Shown here: positions 34,119 through 42,807 of the stretch, piece after piece
How positions within the stretch are numbered: position 1 is the stretch's first letter
Layout: the number at the start of each line of letters is the position of its first letter
Notes under the pieces: generated by a model
The model's database searches: none
Told to the model about the DNA's origin: nothing
Seen by the model: only the letters and a program-made list of their open reading frames with translations
Program-made: the position numbers and the translations under genes
Origin: Salipiger profundus
GTDB lineage: Bacteria; Pseudomonadota; Alphaproteobacteria; Rhodobacterales; Rhodobacteraceae
Length of the DNA: 64,000 nucleotides
Direction: 5' to 3'
Assembly: GCF_001969385.1 (NCBI RefSeq)
Contig: NZ_CP014796.1
Coordinates: 248,001-312,000 of the forward strand

Positions 34119-35972
34119 ATGCAGCGCGCGAACCTTCGATACGGCACGCCGTCCCCCGGCCGCGCTTCAACCCCCGGCCTTTCGGGTCCGGGGCGGCTGT
34201 CCAACGTCGGGCGCGGCAGGACCCGTTCCGTCACGCGTGCCGGGGCCGCTGCAGCGGCAAGCGCTCATGCGGCGCACCCCTTACGCCCGGGCGCTCTGCT
34301 GGGTGCCCTTCTTGCGGTGATGCTGCTCTGCCTGTCGCTGGCGCAGCCCGCGGGCGCACAGGACGGGTCGCAATACTGGTACGAGACCGACGCACCGAAC
34401 CTTGATCTCGGCGACCCTTACGACCCGGATCGGTCCACGCCCCGCCAGACCCTGCGGGGTTTCACCACGGAGAGCGACGCAGGCGATCTCGACCGTGCCG
34501 CGAAGTATCTCAATCTGTCGCGGCTGGAGCCTGATCAGCGTTCCGAGCGCGGCCCCGAGCTTGCCCGGAAACTGGCCTCGGTCATCGAACGTCAGGTCTG
34601 GATCGACTGGACCAGCTTGCCCGCTCGAGCCGACGCCCGGATCGAGCAAAGCCGCAATTCCGAGGGGCGCGCCGGCCAGCCGCGCCGCGACCTGCATATC
34701 GAGACGCTGGAAGCGAACGGAACCGCCTACGACATCAGGCTGGCGCGCTACAAGACCTCGGGCAATCCGGCGATGTGGCTGTTCACGCCGCAGACGGTCG
34801 AGAACACCGTGCCGCTATATGAGGCGTTCGGACCTCCGGAATACGAAGAGGTCATCCCCGCAAGCCTGAAGCGTGAAATATGGGGCCTCTGGCTGTGGGA
34901 ATGGATCGTCATGCCTCTGTCGGGACTAGGCGCCCTGCTGCTGGGCTGGGGCACCTATGCCCTCGTGACGGGTCTGTCCAACCGGGCACGGCGTAGCTGG
35001 CTGAGGGTCGGACTGGAGCGCAGCGCCCTGCCGCTGGCAATCCTCATCATGGCCACGACCGGACAGCTGTTGCTGGGCTGGGTGCTCTCCTTCTCCGGCC
35101 CTGTCCAGGCCTTGTTGCGCCCGACACTGACCATTCTGATGGTCTGGGGCATCGGCATGACCTTCCTGAGGATGCTCGACGCCATCTTGCATCGCATCAC
35201 CATGCGTTACGTCGGAGAGATCGACGACAAGCGCGACCGGGACGAGCGCGAGTTCCACACCTCGATCTATGCGCTTCGCCGGCTCATCGTGCTGGTCATG
35301 GTGGCCGTCGCCGCCCTTATCGTGCTGGCAAGGCTGAACTTGTTCGACAGTGTCGGCATGACGCTCCTCGCCTCGGCGGGGGTGCTCACCGTCGTCTTCG
35401 GCATTGCCGGCCAGGCGGTCCTCGGCAATATCATAGCCTCCCTCCAGATCGCCTTTGCCAAGCCGGTGCGGATCGGCGACGCGATCCTTTTCGAAGGTGA
35501 CTGGGCCTATGTCGAAGCGATCTTCTACACCTTCATGCGCCTCAGGACATGGGACAAGCGGCGCATCGTGGTCCCGGTCACCTATTTCATCAGCAAACCC
35601 TTCGAGAACTGGTCGGTAACGGAGGCTCGCATGATGCGCGTGGTCGAATTGTGGATCGATCCCCGCTGCGAGGTCGACGTGTTGCGCCGCAAGTTCGAGG
35701 CGCTGCTGCAGGAAGACCCTGACATCAGGGACCCCGAAAACACCTTCACCTACGCGACCGAACACCTGCCGGAGGGCCTCAAGATCAGCTTCTACGCGAT
35801 GATGCCCGACCCCGCCACGGGCTGGACCGTCCAAAGCCGCCTGCGCGAGCAACTCCTGGCCTACGTGCGCGACGAACACGCCGATTGGCTGCCTCGCGAA
35901 CGTGTCATGGAGGTCGGAGGCGCGAAGGACGAGCAGACCAGCGGGGTAACGCGGGGTGCCGGTGCGGGATGA
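34119..35972 (+). CDS. Large MscS-family channel with periplasmic N-terminal domain
   Basis: About 617 residues if started at ATG 34119; the true start may lie nearer the signal segment (GALLGALLAVMLLCLSLAQPAGAQ). After that comes a periplasmic domain of about 170 residues, four TM helices, the pore helix (LASAGVLTVVFGIAGQAVLGNIIASLQIA) and the MscS beta domain with the same FxEGDWAYVEAIFYTFMRLRTWDKRRIVVP block as the shorter channel at 31216. Second MscS of this 5-kb stretch; similar domain structure suggests different gating thresholds. Confidence 0.88.
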   Translation: MQRANLRYGTPSPGRASTPGLSGPGRLSNVGRGRTRSVTRAGAAAAASAHAAHPLRPGALLGALLAVMLLCLSLAQPAGAQDGSQYWYETDAPNLDLGDPYDPDRSTPRQTLRGFTTESDAGDLDRAAKYLNLSRLEPDQRSERGPELARKLASVIERQVWIDWTSLPARADARIEQSRNSEGRAGQPRRDLHIETLEANGTAYDIRLARYKTSGNPAMWLFTPQTVENTVPLYEAFGPPEYEEVIPASLKREIWGLWLWEWIVMPLSGLGALLLGWGTYALVTGLSNRARRSWLRVGLERSALPLAILIMATTGQLLLGWVLSFSGPVQALLRPTLTILMVWGIGMTFLRMLDAILHRITMRYVGEIDDKRDRDEREFHTSIYALRRLIVLVMVAVAALIVLARLNLFDSVGMTLLASAGVLTVVFGIAGQAVLGNIIASLQIAFAKPVRIGDAILFEGDWAYVEAIFYTFMRLRTWDKRRIVVPVTYFISKPFENWSVTEARMMRVVELWIDPRCEVDVLRRKFEALLQEDPDIRDPENTFTYATEHLPEGLKISFYAMMPDPATGWTVQSRLREQLLAYVRDEHADWLPRERVMEVGGAKDEQTSGVTRGAGAG

Positions 35973-36417
35973 ACTGCGCGACACACTGGAATGACGCGAA
36001 CGGCACGCCGGGCTGCGCCCCCGGCCGACCGACCTGGTCCTCGCGCGGGGAACCTGCTCGGCCCCCGCGACCGGCTTGTCCCCCTGCATGCTCGGCGCGC
36101 GGGCATCCCGCCTGTCTTCATCCCTGAACCTGGTGGTGCTGGTCGCGGCCTCATTGCCTCGGGAGCCCCGAATCCATCGCGCGGGCCCGCGCGGCTTGCT
36201 TTCCTCATCGTGACGCCGAATTCTCTGATCGCGGCCGACCGATCCGTGCCTGGGCCATGGCCACGCACGGCGCTCCGCCGGCCCTAAAGTTGAGTAAGTT
36301 GATAAGGTATTGAAACTTTCACGCACCTGTGGTCTTTCTGCGCGCAGAACACAGCCAGCCGGAGCCTCATCGCCCCGCCAGCGTCTTCCGCAAGTGTCCC
36401 CGTCCAAGGAGTTGCCG
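35973..36417. promoter_or_regulatory. 445-bp spacer with the promoter of the TonB operon
   Basis: No supportable gene; the frames here have no ribosome sites. The last part (36283-36325) is strikingly A+T-rich for this genome: AAAGTTGAGTAAGTTGATAAGG, with TTGAGT/GATAAG pieces. It is a plausible promoter and operator for the ExbB/ExbD/TonB operon, expected to be iron-regulated in this group, but I cannot match a defined Irr, RirA or Fur box by eye. Confidence 0.4.
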
Positions 36418-36855
36418 GTGCCCATAGCCCTCCCGCGATCTTTCCGTCTCGCCCTGTGCGGCCTCTGTGCCGCCATGCTGCCCGTCACGCTCGCCGCGCA
36501 GGAGACCGGGGACCCCGCCCTTTCGGTCGAGCTCAACGCGCAGGAGCAGGTCGAGGCCGGGTGCAAGCTGAGCTTCCTCATCCGCAACGGCGGCGAGAGC
36601 CCCATCGACAAGGCGGTCTATGAAACCGTGCTCTTCGACACCGGTGGACAGGTCGAGCGGCTGACGCTCTTCGACTTCGGCGCCCTGCCCCCGGGCAAGC
36701 CCCGGCTGCGGCAGTTCGTGGTGCCCGACCTCCAGTGCGAGGCCCTCGGTCAGATCCTGGTGAACGGCGCCAGCACCTGCGAGGCCGAGGCGCCCGGCGC
36801 CTGCATGGACGGGCTCACGGTGACCAGCCGCACCGGCGTGGAGATGCTGGGATGA
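36418..36855 (+). CDS. Secreted protein heading the TonB operon, unknown function
   Basis: 145 residues from a GTG with AAGGAG 7 bases upstream; this start puts a good signal peptide (LALCGLCAAMLPVTLAAQ) at the N-terminus. The mature part is a predicted beta-rich domain (VEAGCKLSFLIRNGGESPIDKAVYETVLFD) with Cys around 39, 103, 116 and 123 that could form disulfides. Its stop overlaps the ExbB start (ATGA). I do not recognise the family; the position suggests a periplasmic accessory of the energy-transducing complex. Confidence 0.78.
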   Translation: MPIALPRSFRLALCGLCAAMLPVTLAAQETGDPALSVELNAQEQVEAGCKLSFLIRNGGESPIDKAVYETVLFDTGGQVERLTLFDFGALPPGKPRLRQFVVPDLQCEALGQILVNGASTCEAEAPGACMDGLTVTSRTGVEMLG

Positions 36856-37526
36856 CCGAGACGCTGTTTGCACCGCTCTCCGACCTTGTCCTGCGGATCG
36901 CCGACCTTGGCGGCCCGGTCGTCCTGCTGCTCATCGCGCTGTCGATCGTGACGCTGGCGGTGATCCTCTACAAGCTCTGGCAGTTCCGCTCGGCCGGCGT
37001 CGGGCGGCACAAGGCGCTGCGCCTCGCGGTCGACGCGTGGGACGCGGGCGACCACGCCGCCGCGCGGCGCGAGCTGGAGCAGTCGAAAAGCTACCTCAAG
37101 CCGGTGATCGCCATGGCCTTTGCCGGGCGCTGCGACGCCCCGCGGCTCGACGCCGAGGCCGAGGCGCGCTTTGCCCGGCTCGAAGGCGGGTTCCGGTTCC
37201 TCGATTCGGTGGCGCAGCTGTCTCCGCTGCTGGGGCTGTTCGGCACCGTCCTCGGCATGATCTCGGCCTTCCAGGCGTTGCAGGACGCCGGTTCGCAGGT
37301 CGATCCGTCGATCCTCGCGGGGGGCATCTGGGTGGCGCTGCTCACCACCGCCGTAGGGCTTGCGGTCGCCATGCCGACCTCGGTGGTGCTGAGCTGGCTC
37401 GAGACCCGGATGGAGGCCGAGCGCGTGCTGGCCGAGAAGGCCCTGCGCAGCATCCAGTCGCCCGCGTCCGACGCGGCGACGGGCCCGGTTGCCACCGCGC
37501 CGGACGGCGCCCTGCGCCATGCGTAA
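36852..37526 (+). CDS. exbB: ExbB/TolQ-family proton channel subunit
   Basis: 224 residues with three TM helices and the MotA_TolQ_ExbB signature: LDSVAQLSPLLGLFGTVLGMISAFQAL and VALLTTAVGLAVAMPTSVVLSWLE. Provides the pentameric proton channel with ExbD that powers TonB. Overlaps both neighbours, so expression is coupled. TolQ is excluded as a first guess because tolA/tolB/pal are absent and tonB is present downstream. Confidence 0.92.
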   Translation: MTETLFAPLSDLVLRIADLGGPVVLLLIALSIVTLAVILYKLWQFRSAGVGRHKALRLAVDAWDAGDHAAARRELEQSKSYLKPVIAMAFAGRCDAPRLDAEAEARFARLEGGFRFLDSVAQLSPLLGLFGTVLGMISAFQALQDAGSQVDPSILAGGIWVALLTTAVGLAVAMPTSVVLSWLETRMEAERVLAEKALRSIQSPASDAATGPVATAPDGALRHA

Positions 37527-37908
37527 GGTCCGCCGCAGACGCAGGCTGTCGATGACCTCACTCATCGACGTGATCTTCCTGCTGCTGCTCTTCTTCATGC
37601 TGACCTCGACCTTCACCCGCTTCACCGAAGTCGAGCTGACCGCCGCGGGCGCCGGTTCTGCCGCCGCCGCGTCCGGGACGCCCCCGCTTTTCCTGCGACT
37701 CGGTCCGGAGAGCGCGCAGCTCAACAACGCGGAGCTGTCGCTCGAGGCGCTCAGCGAGGCGCTCGGGACGGAAGCCGGCGACACGGAGAGCCCGCGCCGC
37801 CTGCTGGTCTCGCTCCAGCCGGGGGTGACCGCGCAACGGCTCACCGACCTGCTGGTGGTGCTGCGTGGCGTGTCCGGCGTGTCTCCGACGATTCTGGGAA
37901 CCTCGTGA
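37519..37908 (+). CDS. exbD: ExbD-family protein 1
   Basis: 129 residues: one N-terminal TM helix with the conserved membrane Asp (MTSLIDVIFLLLLFFMLTST) and a periplasmic ExbD domain. Partner of ExbB. Starts 8 bp inside exbB. A second ExbD gene follows with one shared base. Confidence 0.9.
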   Translation: MRKVRRRRRLSMTSLIDVIFLLLLFFMLTSTFTRFTEVELTAAGAGSAAAASGTPPLFLRLGPESAQLNNAELSLEALSEALGTEAGDTESPRRLLVSLQPGVTAQRLTDLLVVLRGVSGVSPTILGTS

Positions 37909-38297
37909 TGCGTGCCCGCCGCCCCAAGACCGAGCGCGAGCCGACGATCGCGCTGATCAACATCGTCTTCCTGATGCTGATCTTCTTCCTCGTCGCGGGA
38001 ACGCTGGCGCAGCCGCTCGACAGCGCGCTGAAGCTGGTGCGCTCGGCCGAGCTCGACGGCGTCTCGCCGCCCGCCGACGCGCTGGTGATCCACTCCGATG
38101 AACGGATGACCCTCGCCGGGCGCGAGATGGCGACGCCCGAAGCGTTTCTGGAGACGCTCGGCGATGAGGCGCGCGAGGCGGTGCGGATCGTGCCCGACCG
38201 CGACCTGTCCGCCGAGGCGCTCGTGCGGATCGGCCGTGCGCTGCGCGCCGGAGGCGCCGAGCGGGTGCTCATCGTGAGTGAAAGGGGGCTGGAATGA
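37908..38297 (+). CDS. ExbD-family protein 2
   Basis: 129 residues, N-terminal TM helix (TIALINIVFLMLIFFLVAGT) in which the position of the ExbD membrane Asp is Asn (INIVF instead of IDVIF), followed by a periplasmic ExbD domain. The missing Asp suggests it cannot conduct protons by itself and forms a mixed dimer with the first ExbD. TGATG overlap with its predecessor. Confidence 0.88.
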   Translation: MRARRPKTEREPTIALINIVFLMLIFFLVAGTLAQPLDSALKLVRSAELDGVSPPADALVIHSDERMTLAGREMATPEAFLETLGDEAREAVRIVPDRDLSAEALVRIGRALRAGGAERVLIVSERGLE

Positions 38298-39334
38298 TCG
38301 CCACATCACGCCGCGCCAAGCTCATGGCCCTGCTGCTGGCCTTCAGTGCGCACGGGGCGCTGGCCGTCGCGCTCTTCCATGGCGAGACCCCGGTCGAGAT
38401 CGAAGGCTCCGGCGGGGCGCAGCAGGCGCGCCTCGGGTCCAGTTTCGCCGACATGGCGGCTGGCACGCTGAGCGCCGAAAGCCCGCAGGAGACGGTCGCC
38501 ACCGCGCCGCCTGCGGCGACGCCCGCCGAAACCCCTGCCGAGACACCGCCGGAGACGCCCAGCGAGACACCGCCGGAGAGCGTTCCAGAGGCAGCGCGCC
38601 CCGCCGAGGCGGCTCCTGCCACCGTAGCTGCGCCGACCGAAACGCCCCCCGTGGAAGCGGAGATCGCGCAGCCCTCGGAGGCGCCCGACGCCATCGTTCC
38701 CGCCGAGCCGGACCAGGCCGCGCCGGTCGTGCCCGAGCAGGACGTCGAGCAGGCCACGTCGGAGCCGGTGGCACCCGAGGTGCCGGAACAGGCGATCGAG
38801 GCCGAGGAGACGCCGGAAGCCGAGGAAGACGCGCCCGAGAACGCCCTGGCGCGTTCGCTGCGCCCGGTCACCCGCCCGGACACGCTTCGCAAACCCGAGC
38901 CACGGCGCGAACGCCCGGCCCCGCGCGCCGAGGCCGAGCCTGAACCGCAACCAGCCGCACCGGCGCCGCGCGGCAATGCCGACCGCAACGCCCGGGCGGG
39001 ACAGGCGCAGGGCAACCGCGAGGCGCAGGCGACGCGCAGTGGCGGCAGCGGGCGCGCCTCGCAGGCCGGCAATGCGGCGGCGAGCAACTATCCCGGCGAG
39101 GTCATGCGGCGCCTGTCGCGGGTGTCGCGCCCCCGGATGAACGTGCGGGGCGCCACGGTGGTGGCCTTCCGCGTTGCAGGAAGCGGTGGGCTGGCCGGGC
39201 TCTCGGTCGCGCGCAGCTCGGGGTCGGCGGCGCTCGACCGCGCGGCGCTGCGGGTGGTCCAGCGCGCAGCCCCCTTCCCCGCTCCACCGGCAGGCGCCCA
39301 GCGCAGCTTTTCGATCAAGATCGAGGCCCGCTGA
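38294..39334 (+). CDS. tonB: TonB-family energy transducer with long Pro/Glu-rich linker
   Basis: 346 residues: N-terminal TM helix (about 10-28), a periplasmic linker (60-270) composed of Pro/Glu/Ala repeats (TPAETPAETPPETPSETP and similar), an Asn/Gly/Ala stretch, then a C-terminal TonB domain (YPGEVMRRLSRVSRPRM, RGATVVAFRVAGSGGLAGLSVARSSGSAALDRAAL). Transduces ExbB/ExbD energy to outer-membrane receptors. Start overlaps exbD2 stop (ATGA). No receptor gene is present in the window. Confidence 0.9.
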   Translation: MIATSRRAKLMALLLAFSAHGALAVALFHGETPVEIEGSGGAQQARLGSSFADMAAGTLSAESPQETVATAPPAATPAETPAETPPETPSETPPESVPEAARPAEAAPATVAAPTETPPVEAEIAQPSEAPDAIVPAEPDQAAPVVPEQDVEQATSEPVAPEVPEQAIEAEETPEAEEDAPENALARSLRPVTRPDTLRKPEPRRERPAPRAEAEPEPQPAAPAPRGNADRNARAGQAQGNREAQATRSGGSGRASQAGNAAASNYPGEVMRRLSRVSRPRMNVRGATVVAFRVAGSGGLAGLSVARSSGSAALDRAALRVVQRAAPFPAPPAGAQRSFSIKIEAR

Positions 39335-39355
39335 GACCTGCACCTCCGAACCGGG

Positions 39356-39390
39356 AAGCGCCGCGCCGGCATGTCACCGGCGCGGCGCTT
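39356..39390. terminator. Bidirectional terminator-like hairpin after tonB
   Basis: A perfect 14-bp stem (AAGCGCCGCGCCGG / CCGGCGCGGCGCTT) with a 7-nt loop, placed between the convergent tonB and glutathionyl-hydroquinone reductase genes. Strong enough to terminate both; no long T-run on either side. Confidence 0.75.
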
Positions 39391-39414
39391 GCGTACCCGG
39401 GGTCGGCGCGACGA

Positions 39415-40371
39415 TTACCCCAGAAGCGCCGCCACATGGGCAGGGCCGGTCGGCCGGATGCCCGTCGGGTTCAGCGCCTTGATCGAATAGTAGCCCCGCG
39501 TGATGTGATCCATGTTCACCGTGTCGCGCACGCCTGGAAGCGCCAGCACGCGCTCCATCAGCGCCGTCAGCTTCGGGTAGTCGGCGATCTGGCGGCGGTT
39601 GGTCTTGAAGAGCCCGTGATAGGCCGCGTCGAAGCGGATCAGGGTCACGAACAGACGGATGTCGGTCTCGGTCAGCCGGTCGCCGAAGAGATACGGCCCC
39701 TCGAGCGTGTCCTCGAGCTCGTCGAGCATGGCAAACACACCCTCGACCGCCTCGTCATGCGCCGCCTGCGTGGTGGCGAAGCCGGCCTTGTAGACGCCGT
39801 TGTTGAGCTGGTCGTAGATGCGCGGGTTCAGGGCGTCGATGCGGCCCGCAAGCTCCTCGGGGTAGAGCCGCAGGTCCGAGGGCGCGATACCCTCGAAGGC
39901 GGTGTCGAACATGCGCAGGATGTCGGCGCTTTCGTTGTTCACCATCACGTTGCGCTTCATGTCCCAGAGCACCGGCACCGTGGCGCGACCGGTGAAGTCC
40001 GGATCGGCGCGGGTGTAGAGCTCGTGCAGGTGATCGGCCCCGAAGAGCGGGTCGAAGTCGGCGCCCTCGTAGCCGCCGAACCGCCAGCCCTGGTCGCTGA
40101 GGGACGGGTTGACCACGGTCACCGGGATGATGTCCTCGAGCCCCTTCAGGGCGCGCGCCATTAGCGCGCGCGACGCCCAGGGGCAGATGTAGGCGACGTA
40201 GAGCCGGTAGCGCCCGGCCTCGGCGGGAAAGCCGCCCTCGCCGGTCGGCCCGGCGCTGCCGTCGGGGGTGATCCAGTTGCGGAAGGACGACACCTGCCGC
40301 ACGAAGCGGCCCTTCTCGTCGGCCTTCTGCACCGGTTGCCAGTCGCTTGTCCATTTGCCGTTCACGAGCAT
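39415..40371 (-). CDS. yqjG: Glutathionyl-hydroquinone reductase (YqjG/ECM4 family)
   Basis: 318 residues from ATG 40371 with GGAG upstream; an extended start at 40446 is less likely. The N-terminal thioredoxin domain has the xi-class GST active site CPWA in AYICPWASRALMARALKG, and FAGRATVPVLWD and NNESADILRMFD match the family. Reduces glutathionyl-hydroquinones with GSH. It is downstream of the DODA-like dioxygenase and DoxX genes on the same strand, together a quinone/catechol detoxification unit. Confidence 0.9.
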   Translation of the reverse strand: MLVNGKWTSDWQPVQKADEKGRFVRQVSSFRNWITPDGSAGPTGEGGFPAEAGRYRLYVAYICPWASRALMARALKGLEDIIPVTVVNPSLSDQGWRFGGYEGADFDPLFGADHLHELYTRADPDFTGRATVPVLWDMKRNVMVNNESADILRMFDTAFEGIAPSDLRLYPEELAGRIDALNPRIYDQLNNGVYKAGFATTQAAHDEAVEGVFAMLDELEDTLEGPYLFGDRLTETDIRLFVTLIRFDAAYHGLFKTNRRQIADYPKLTALMERVLALPGVRDTVNMDHITRGYYSIKALNPTGIRPTGPAHVAALLG

Positions 40372-40396
40372 GGGTCTGTCTCCGTCCTTCGTCGGT

Positions 40397-41224
40397 TCAG
40401 TAGTAGATGAAGCTGCGCATCGAGACCGAGGACAGGTCGATGGCATCGTTCATGAAGAGAAGCTGGTCGCGGTCGTCCGCGGCACCCGCGACGGTCAGCG
40501 CCGGCAGGTAGTGATCGAGCGAGGGATGCGCCATGCGCAGCAGCGTGCCGAGCTTGCCGCGATCCGCGAGCGTTGCCACGTCGCCGGCGCCGAGCCGGTC
40601 GGCGAAGAGCGTGTCGAATTCCTCGGCCCAGTCGTGCGGCGTGCCGCCGAAGCGCATGGCACGCAGGTTGTGGACCACGTTGCCCGACCCGAGGATCAGC
40701 ACGCCGCGGTTTCGAAGCTCGGCGAGCGCCCGGCCGATCGCGACGTGTTCGGGCAGGTCGGCCTGCATGTCGATCGACAACTGGAAGACCGGCACGTCCG
40801 CCTCGGGGTAGAGGAACTTCAGCACCGACCAGGCGCCGTGATCGAGCCCCCAGGTCTCGTCGCCCTCCGCGTGGTGGCTGGCGAGGATCGAGACCACCTC
40901 GGCCGCCACGTCGGGCGCCCCGGGAGCCGGGTAACGTTCCTCGAACAGCTCCTGCGGGAAGCCGTAGAAATCGTGGATCGTCTCGGGCCGCCGGGTAACG
41001 TTCACCAGCGTCGAGCCGCGCGTCATCCAGTGGGCCGACACCACGAGGATCGCCTGCGGGCGCGGCAGGCTGCGGCCAAGCTCGGCCCAGCTGCGCGAAT
41101 AGGCGTTGTCCTCGATGGCGTTCATCGGGCTGCCGTGACCGAGGAAGACCACGGGCAGCCGGTCGGAGGTCTTCAGGCTGTCCTTCAGGGACTGGAGCTG
41201 TCTTGAGATAGTCATGGCATTCAC
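40397..41224 (-). CDS. ygiD: Extradiol dioxygenase of the DODA/YgiD type
   Basis: 275 residues with class III extradiol (LigB) features: FLGHGSPMNAI (His), VSAHWMTRG (His), GLDHGAWSVLKFLYPEADVPVFQLS (His) and a Zn/Fe ligand set. YgiD-type enzymes open catechol or DOPA rings. A second start at 41215 is possible. 25 bp upstream of the GSH reductase and downstream of DoxX, so one transcript opposite the LysR gene. Confidence 0.88.
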   Translation of the reverse strand: MNAMTISRQLQSLKDSLKTSDRLPVVFLGHGSPMNAIEDNAYSRSWAELGRSLPRPQAILVVSAHWMTRGSTLVNVTRRPETIHDFYGFPQELFEERYPAPGAPDVAAEVVSILASHHAEGDETWGLDHGAWSVLKFLYPEADVPVFQLSIDMQADLPEHVAIGRALAELRNRGVLILGSGNVVHNLRAMRFGGTPHDWAEEFDTLFADRLGAGDVATLADRGKLGTLLRMAHPSLDHYLPALTVAGAADDRDQLLFMNDAIDLSSVSMRSFIYY

Positions 41225-41287
41225 CTCGTGTTCCGGGGGAAGAGGCCGCCGTGCCGCTCGGGGGCACGGCGGTTCGATGCATCGGCG

Positions 41288-41692
41288 TCAGCGGCGCTTC
41301 AGGGGCAGCAGCGCGTGAGCGCCGTCACCGAGCAGCGCGAGAGCGGCCATCACGGCGGCCCACATCACCGGGTATTCCCAGCCGCCGCCTTCGTTCGACC
41401 AGCCGAAACCGTTCGGCCAGTGCGCGGTGATGGCGGCGCCCAGCAGCACGGGAACCGAGACCGCGGCGACGGCGCGGGTGGCGACGCCGAGGATCAGCGC
41501 GATACCACCCACGATCTCGAACGCCATCGTGGCGATGCCGAGCCAGCCCGGCAGCCCGAGGCTTTCAAAGAAGCCCGCCGTGCCGGCGGGGGTGAAGACG
41601 AGCAGCTTGGTGAGGCCGTGCGCGACGAAGAGCGCGCCGGTGGTGACACGCAGCAGAAGTGCTGCATAGGGGGCGGTGCGGGGATCGGTCAT
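41288..41692 (-). CDS. DoxX-family membrane protein
   Basis: 134 residues with four TM helices and the DoxX pattern: LLLRVTTGALFVAHGLTKLL, GFFESLGLPG, FEIVGGIALILGVATRAVA. Often found with quinone- and thiol-stress genes. First gene of the minus-strand unit, divergent from a LysR regulator. Confidence 0.88.
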   Translation of the reverse strand: MTDPRTAPYAALLLRVTTGALFVAHGLTKLLVFTPAGTAGFFESLGLPGWLGIATMAFEIVGGIALILGVATRAVAAVSVPVLLGAAITAHWPNGFGWSNEGGGWEYPVMWAAVMAALALLGDGAHALLPLKRR

Positions 41693-41840
41693 GGTCTTGT
41701 CCTTCGTTTGCGGGGCGCCGGGGCGTCTGGCCCCGCGGTCGCCGGTGTTCGTTGCGATGACCGGAAGATGGCCCTTGCGGCACCGGAATGATATGGCGAT
41801 GATGTGGAATGACTTTCCACAAAGCGTTCCGGATATCACG
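41693..41840. promoter_or_regulatory. LysR/DoxX divergent promoter with GTGGAA-N5-TTCCAC
   Basis: The 148-bp intergenic region contains a perfect inverted repeat GTGGAA-N5-TTCCAC at 41804-41820, about 20 bp before the LysR start. The placement and size suit a LysR operator controlling both directions. Beyond that I see no clear promoter. Confidence 0.5.
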
Positions 41841-42737
41841 ATGGACCTGATCGACGGCCTGCGCGCCTTCGTCGCCACGGCAGAGAGCGGCTCGTTCACC
41901 GGTGCCGCCGAACGGCTGGACATGTCGAACCGGCTGACGTCGAAATACGTGGCCGAGCTCGAGGCGCGACTGGGCGTACGCCTTCTGCAACGAACCACGC
42001 GGCAGGTCGGGCTCACGCCCTCGGGCGAGACGCTTCTCGCCCGCGCCCCTGCCCTGCTCGACGATCTCGACGCGATGCTGGCCGAGGTGACCGACGACCG
42101 GCAGGGGCTGAGCGGCACGCTGCGGATCTCGGCGCCCGTGACCCTGGGCGAGAAATACGTGCAGGGCATGCTCAGCCGCTTTGCCGCCCCGCACCCCCGG
42201 CTGACCATCGACCTGCGACTGAGCGATGCCTTCGTCGACCTCGCCGCCGAGGGGATCGACCTTGCCTTCCGCGTGGGCGACGTGGCGATCTCGTCGATGA
42301 CGCGGCGCAAGCTGGGGGCGATCCGCAGCCGCCTGGTGGCGAGCCCCGACTACCTTGCACGGCACCCCGCCCCGCAGGCGCCCGAGGATCTGCAAGACCA
42401 TGCCTGCATCGTCGACACCAACCGCGCGGCCCCCGCGCACTGGCGGCTGACCCGTGACGGGGAGAGCGTGAGCGTGCAGGTGCCGACCCGTTTCATGGTG
42501 AACAGCGCGCAGGTGGCGCGCGATCTCGCGGTCGCCGGCGACGGCATCGCCTTCTGCCCGGATTTCGTGCTGGGAGACGACCTTGAGGCCCGACGGCTGG
42601 TGCATCTTCTCCCCGACCACGACGCCCCTGCGCATCCCCTCAGCGCGCTCTGGCTCGAAGGGCGGACGCTTCCGCGCAAGACACGGGCGCTCATTGATTT
42701 TGCGGTCGAAGACATCCGCAGCAGCGGCATGGGCTGA
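41841..42737 (+). CDS. LysR-family regulator of the quinone-stress unit
   Basis: 298 residues from ATG 41841 (IDGLRAFVATAESGSFTGAAERLDMSNRLTSKYVAELE). Winged helix 1-60, linker, then LysR_substrate domain (LSGTLRISAPVTLGEKYVQ, DLRLSDAFVDLAAEGIDLAFRVG). This subfamily commonly regulates a divergent gene for redox or aromatic detoxification, here DoxX-dioxygenase-reductase. Confidence 0.92.
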   Translation: MDLIDGLRAFVATAESGSFTGAAERLDMSNRLTSKYVAELEARLGVRLLQRTTRQVGLTPSGETLLARAPALLDDLDAMLAEVTDDRQGLSGTLRISAPVTLGEKYVQGMLSRFAAPHPRLTIDLRLSDAFVDLAAEGIDLAFRVGDVAISSMTRRKLGAIRSRLVASPDYLARHPAPQAPEDLQDHACIVDTNRAAPAHWRLTRDGESVSVQVPTRFMVNSAQVARDLAVAGDGIAFCPDFVLGDDLEARRLVHLLPDHDAPAHPLSALWLEGRTLPRKTRALIDFAVEDIRSSGMG

Positions 42738-42807
42738 AAGCGGCCGCCCCGTAGCGCCACGCGGCACGATAGGCTAGACAGGAAAACACCCCTCCGGTTC
42801 AGGATCC

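Noticed and set aside
35861..36268. A 135-residue minus frame in the spacer before the TonB operon
   Set aside because: Arg/Pro-rich, no ribosome site and no family resemblance.
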